DNA from: Stenotrophomonas sp. 24(2023)
GTDB taxonomy: Bacteria; Pseudomonadota; Gammaproteobacteria; Xanthomonadales; Xanthomonadaceae
Reading direction: 5' to 3'
Assembly (NCBI RefSeq): GCF_030913365.1
Contig: NZ_CP133160.1
Coordinates: 186,001 to 250,000 of the forward strand
DNA: 64,000 bases
Positions within the stretch are counted from its first letter, which is position 1; each line of letters begins with the position of its first letter. The translations under genes and the position numbers were made by a program. Below the pieces are notes generated by a model. It was not told where the DNA came from, did not search any database, and saw only the letters and a list, made by a program, of their open reading frames with translations. Shown here piece by piece: positions 63,480-64,000 of the stretch.

Positions 63480-64000
63480 ATGAATGCGATGCGCCTGCTG
63501 CTGCCCACCGCGCTGCTGTGCCTGCCGCTGGTCGCCTGTGGCGGCCCTGCCGGCAATGACCAATCACCGGGCAAGGCCGTAGCCGAAGCGACCAGCAACG
63601 TCGGCCAGACCGTCAAGGAAGCCACCGACAAGGCCCGCAAGGAAGTCATCCAGGGCAACATCTCGGTCTCCGCCGACGGCCAGCCCAAGGCCGCCATCAC
63701 CCCGGACGGGCGCTTCCTGGTCGATGGCAAGGAAGTGCCGGCCGATGACAACCAGCGGCGGCTGCTGAAGGCCTACCGGGGCCACGTCGAAGCCATCGCA
63801 CTGGACGGCATGGACATCGGCCTGGCCGGGGCCAAGCTGGGGGCCAATGCCGCCGGCGAAGCCATCAAGGGCATTTTCAGCGGCGACACGCAGGGCCTGG
63901 AAGCCCGCATCAATGCGCAGGCCGACCAGATCAAGGCCCATGCCCAGCGCATCTGCAAGCGCCTGCCGGCCCTGCTGACCAGCCAGCAGGCCCTGGCCTC
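63480..64000 (+). CDS. DUF2884 (YggN-like) lipoprotein, cut by right window edge
   Basis: ATG at 63480 with GGGGAAGGA upstream; 173 codons are visible. A lipoprotein signal ends at the lipobox LPLVACGG, so it is anchored to a membrane on the periplasmic side. NISVSADGQPKAAITPDGRFLVDGKEVPADDNQRRLLKAYRGHVEAIALDGMDIG is the DUF2884 pattern. Last visible gene of the YtrA operon. Confidence 0.85.
   Translation, partial: MNAMRLLLPTALLCLPLVACGGPAGNDQSPGKAVAEATSNVGQTVKEATDKARKEVIQGNISVSADGQPKAAITPDGRFLVDGKEVPADDNQRRLLKAYRGHVEAIALDGMDIGLAGAKLGANAAGEAIKGIFSGDTQGLEARINAQADQIKAHAQRICKRLPALLTSQQALA

Overview
The window is chromosomal DNA from a high-GC gammaproteobacterium of the Xanthomonadaceae, most probably Stenotrophomonas (maltophilia complex or a close relative). 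Three things support this: tightly packed GC-rich genes; many short palindromes carrying a terminal GTAG tetranucleotide, the hallmark of the S. maltophilia SMAG/REP family; and a typical gene content (smc-zipA-ligA, methionine synthase split into two genes, a kynurenine-pathway cluster, the 180-kDa NAD-glutamate dehydrogenase, a YtrA-type GntR/ABC operon). I see no rRNA, tRNA, CRISPR array, insertion sequence or prophage.

Layout. 1-7 kb: a secreted S9 peptidase cut by the left edge, a small conserved protein, a HipA-like kinase overlapping a DUF3037 gene, a small membrane protein and a PQQ-dependent membrane dehydrogenase. 7-16 kb (minus strand): gyrA, mtnA, a triple DUF3011 secreted protein, epmA with a GNAT acetyltransferase, and ligA. 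16-22 kb: a Tat-signal aminotransferase (+), then zipA and smc (-). 22-24 kb: ribosomal operon rpsF-rpsR-rplI and an IscA-type protein (-). 24-34 kb (mostly +): asnS, two small proteins, a PaiB-like flavin protein, beta-carbonic anhydrase, then nbaC, kynU and kmo (tryptophan to quinolinate), followed by sbcB and two DUF genes. A five-unit palindrome array separates nbaC from kynU. 34-41 kb (-): 5'-nucleotidase, NAD kinase and NAD-glutamate dehydrogenase.

41-46 kb (+): a TetR regulator, lipoprotein adaptor and RND pump lacking an outer-membrane partner, ended by a strong terminator and a six-unit palindrome array. 47-53 kb: acyl-CoA dehydrogenase (-), divergent from an operon of an ArsR-methyltransferase regulator (SahR-like) with the two halves of MetH. 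53-59.6 kb: an MFS transporter and a secreted amidohydrolase (+), then DUF2058, slyX, UDP-glucose dehydrogenase, FKBP and glutathione peroxidase (-). 60-64 kb (+): small exported protein, YtrA-type GntR regulator, ABC ATPase, permease, GSGD-repeat beta-solenoid protein and a DUF2884 lipoprotein cut by the right edge.

Links between genes. Kynurenine genes, NAD kinase and NAD-glutamate dehydrogenase form an NAD-themed neighbourhood. The ArsR-methyltransferase gene is read together with metH and has a 28-bp dyad beside its start codon. The GntR operon has a GGTG-N16-CACC dyad over its -10 element. The most interesting non-coding structures are the two head-to-head palindrome arrays, whose repeat units show paired compensatory base changes.
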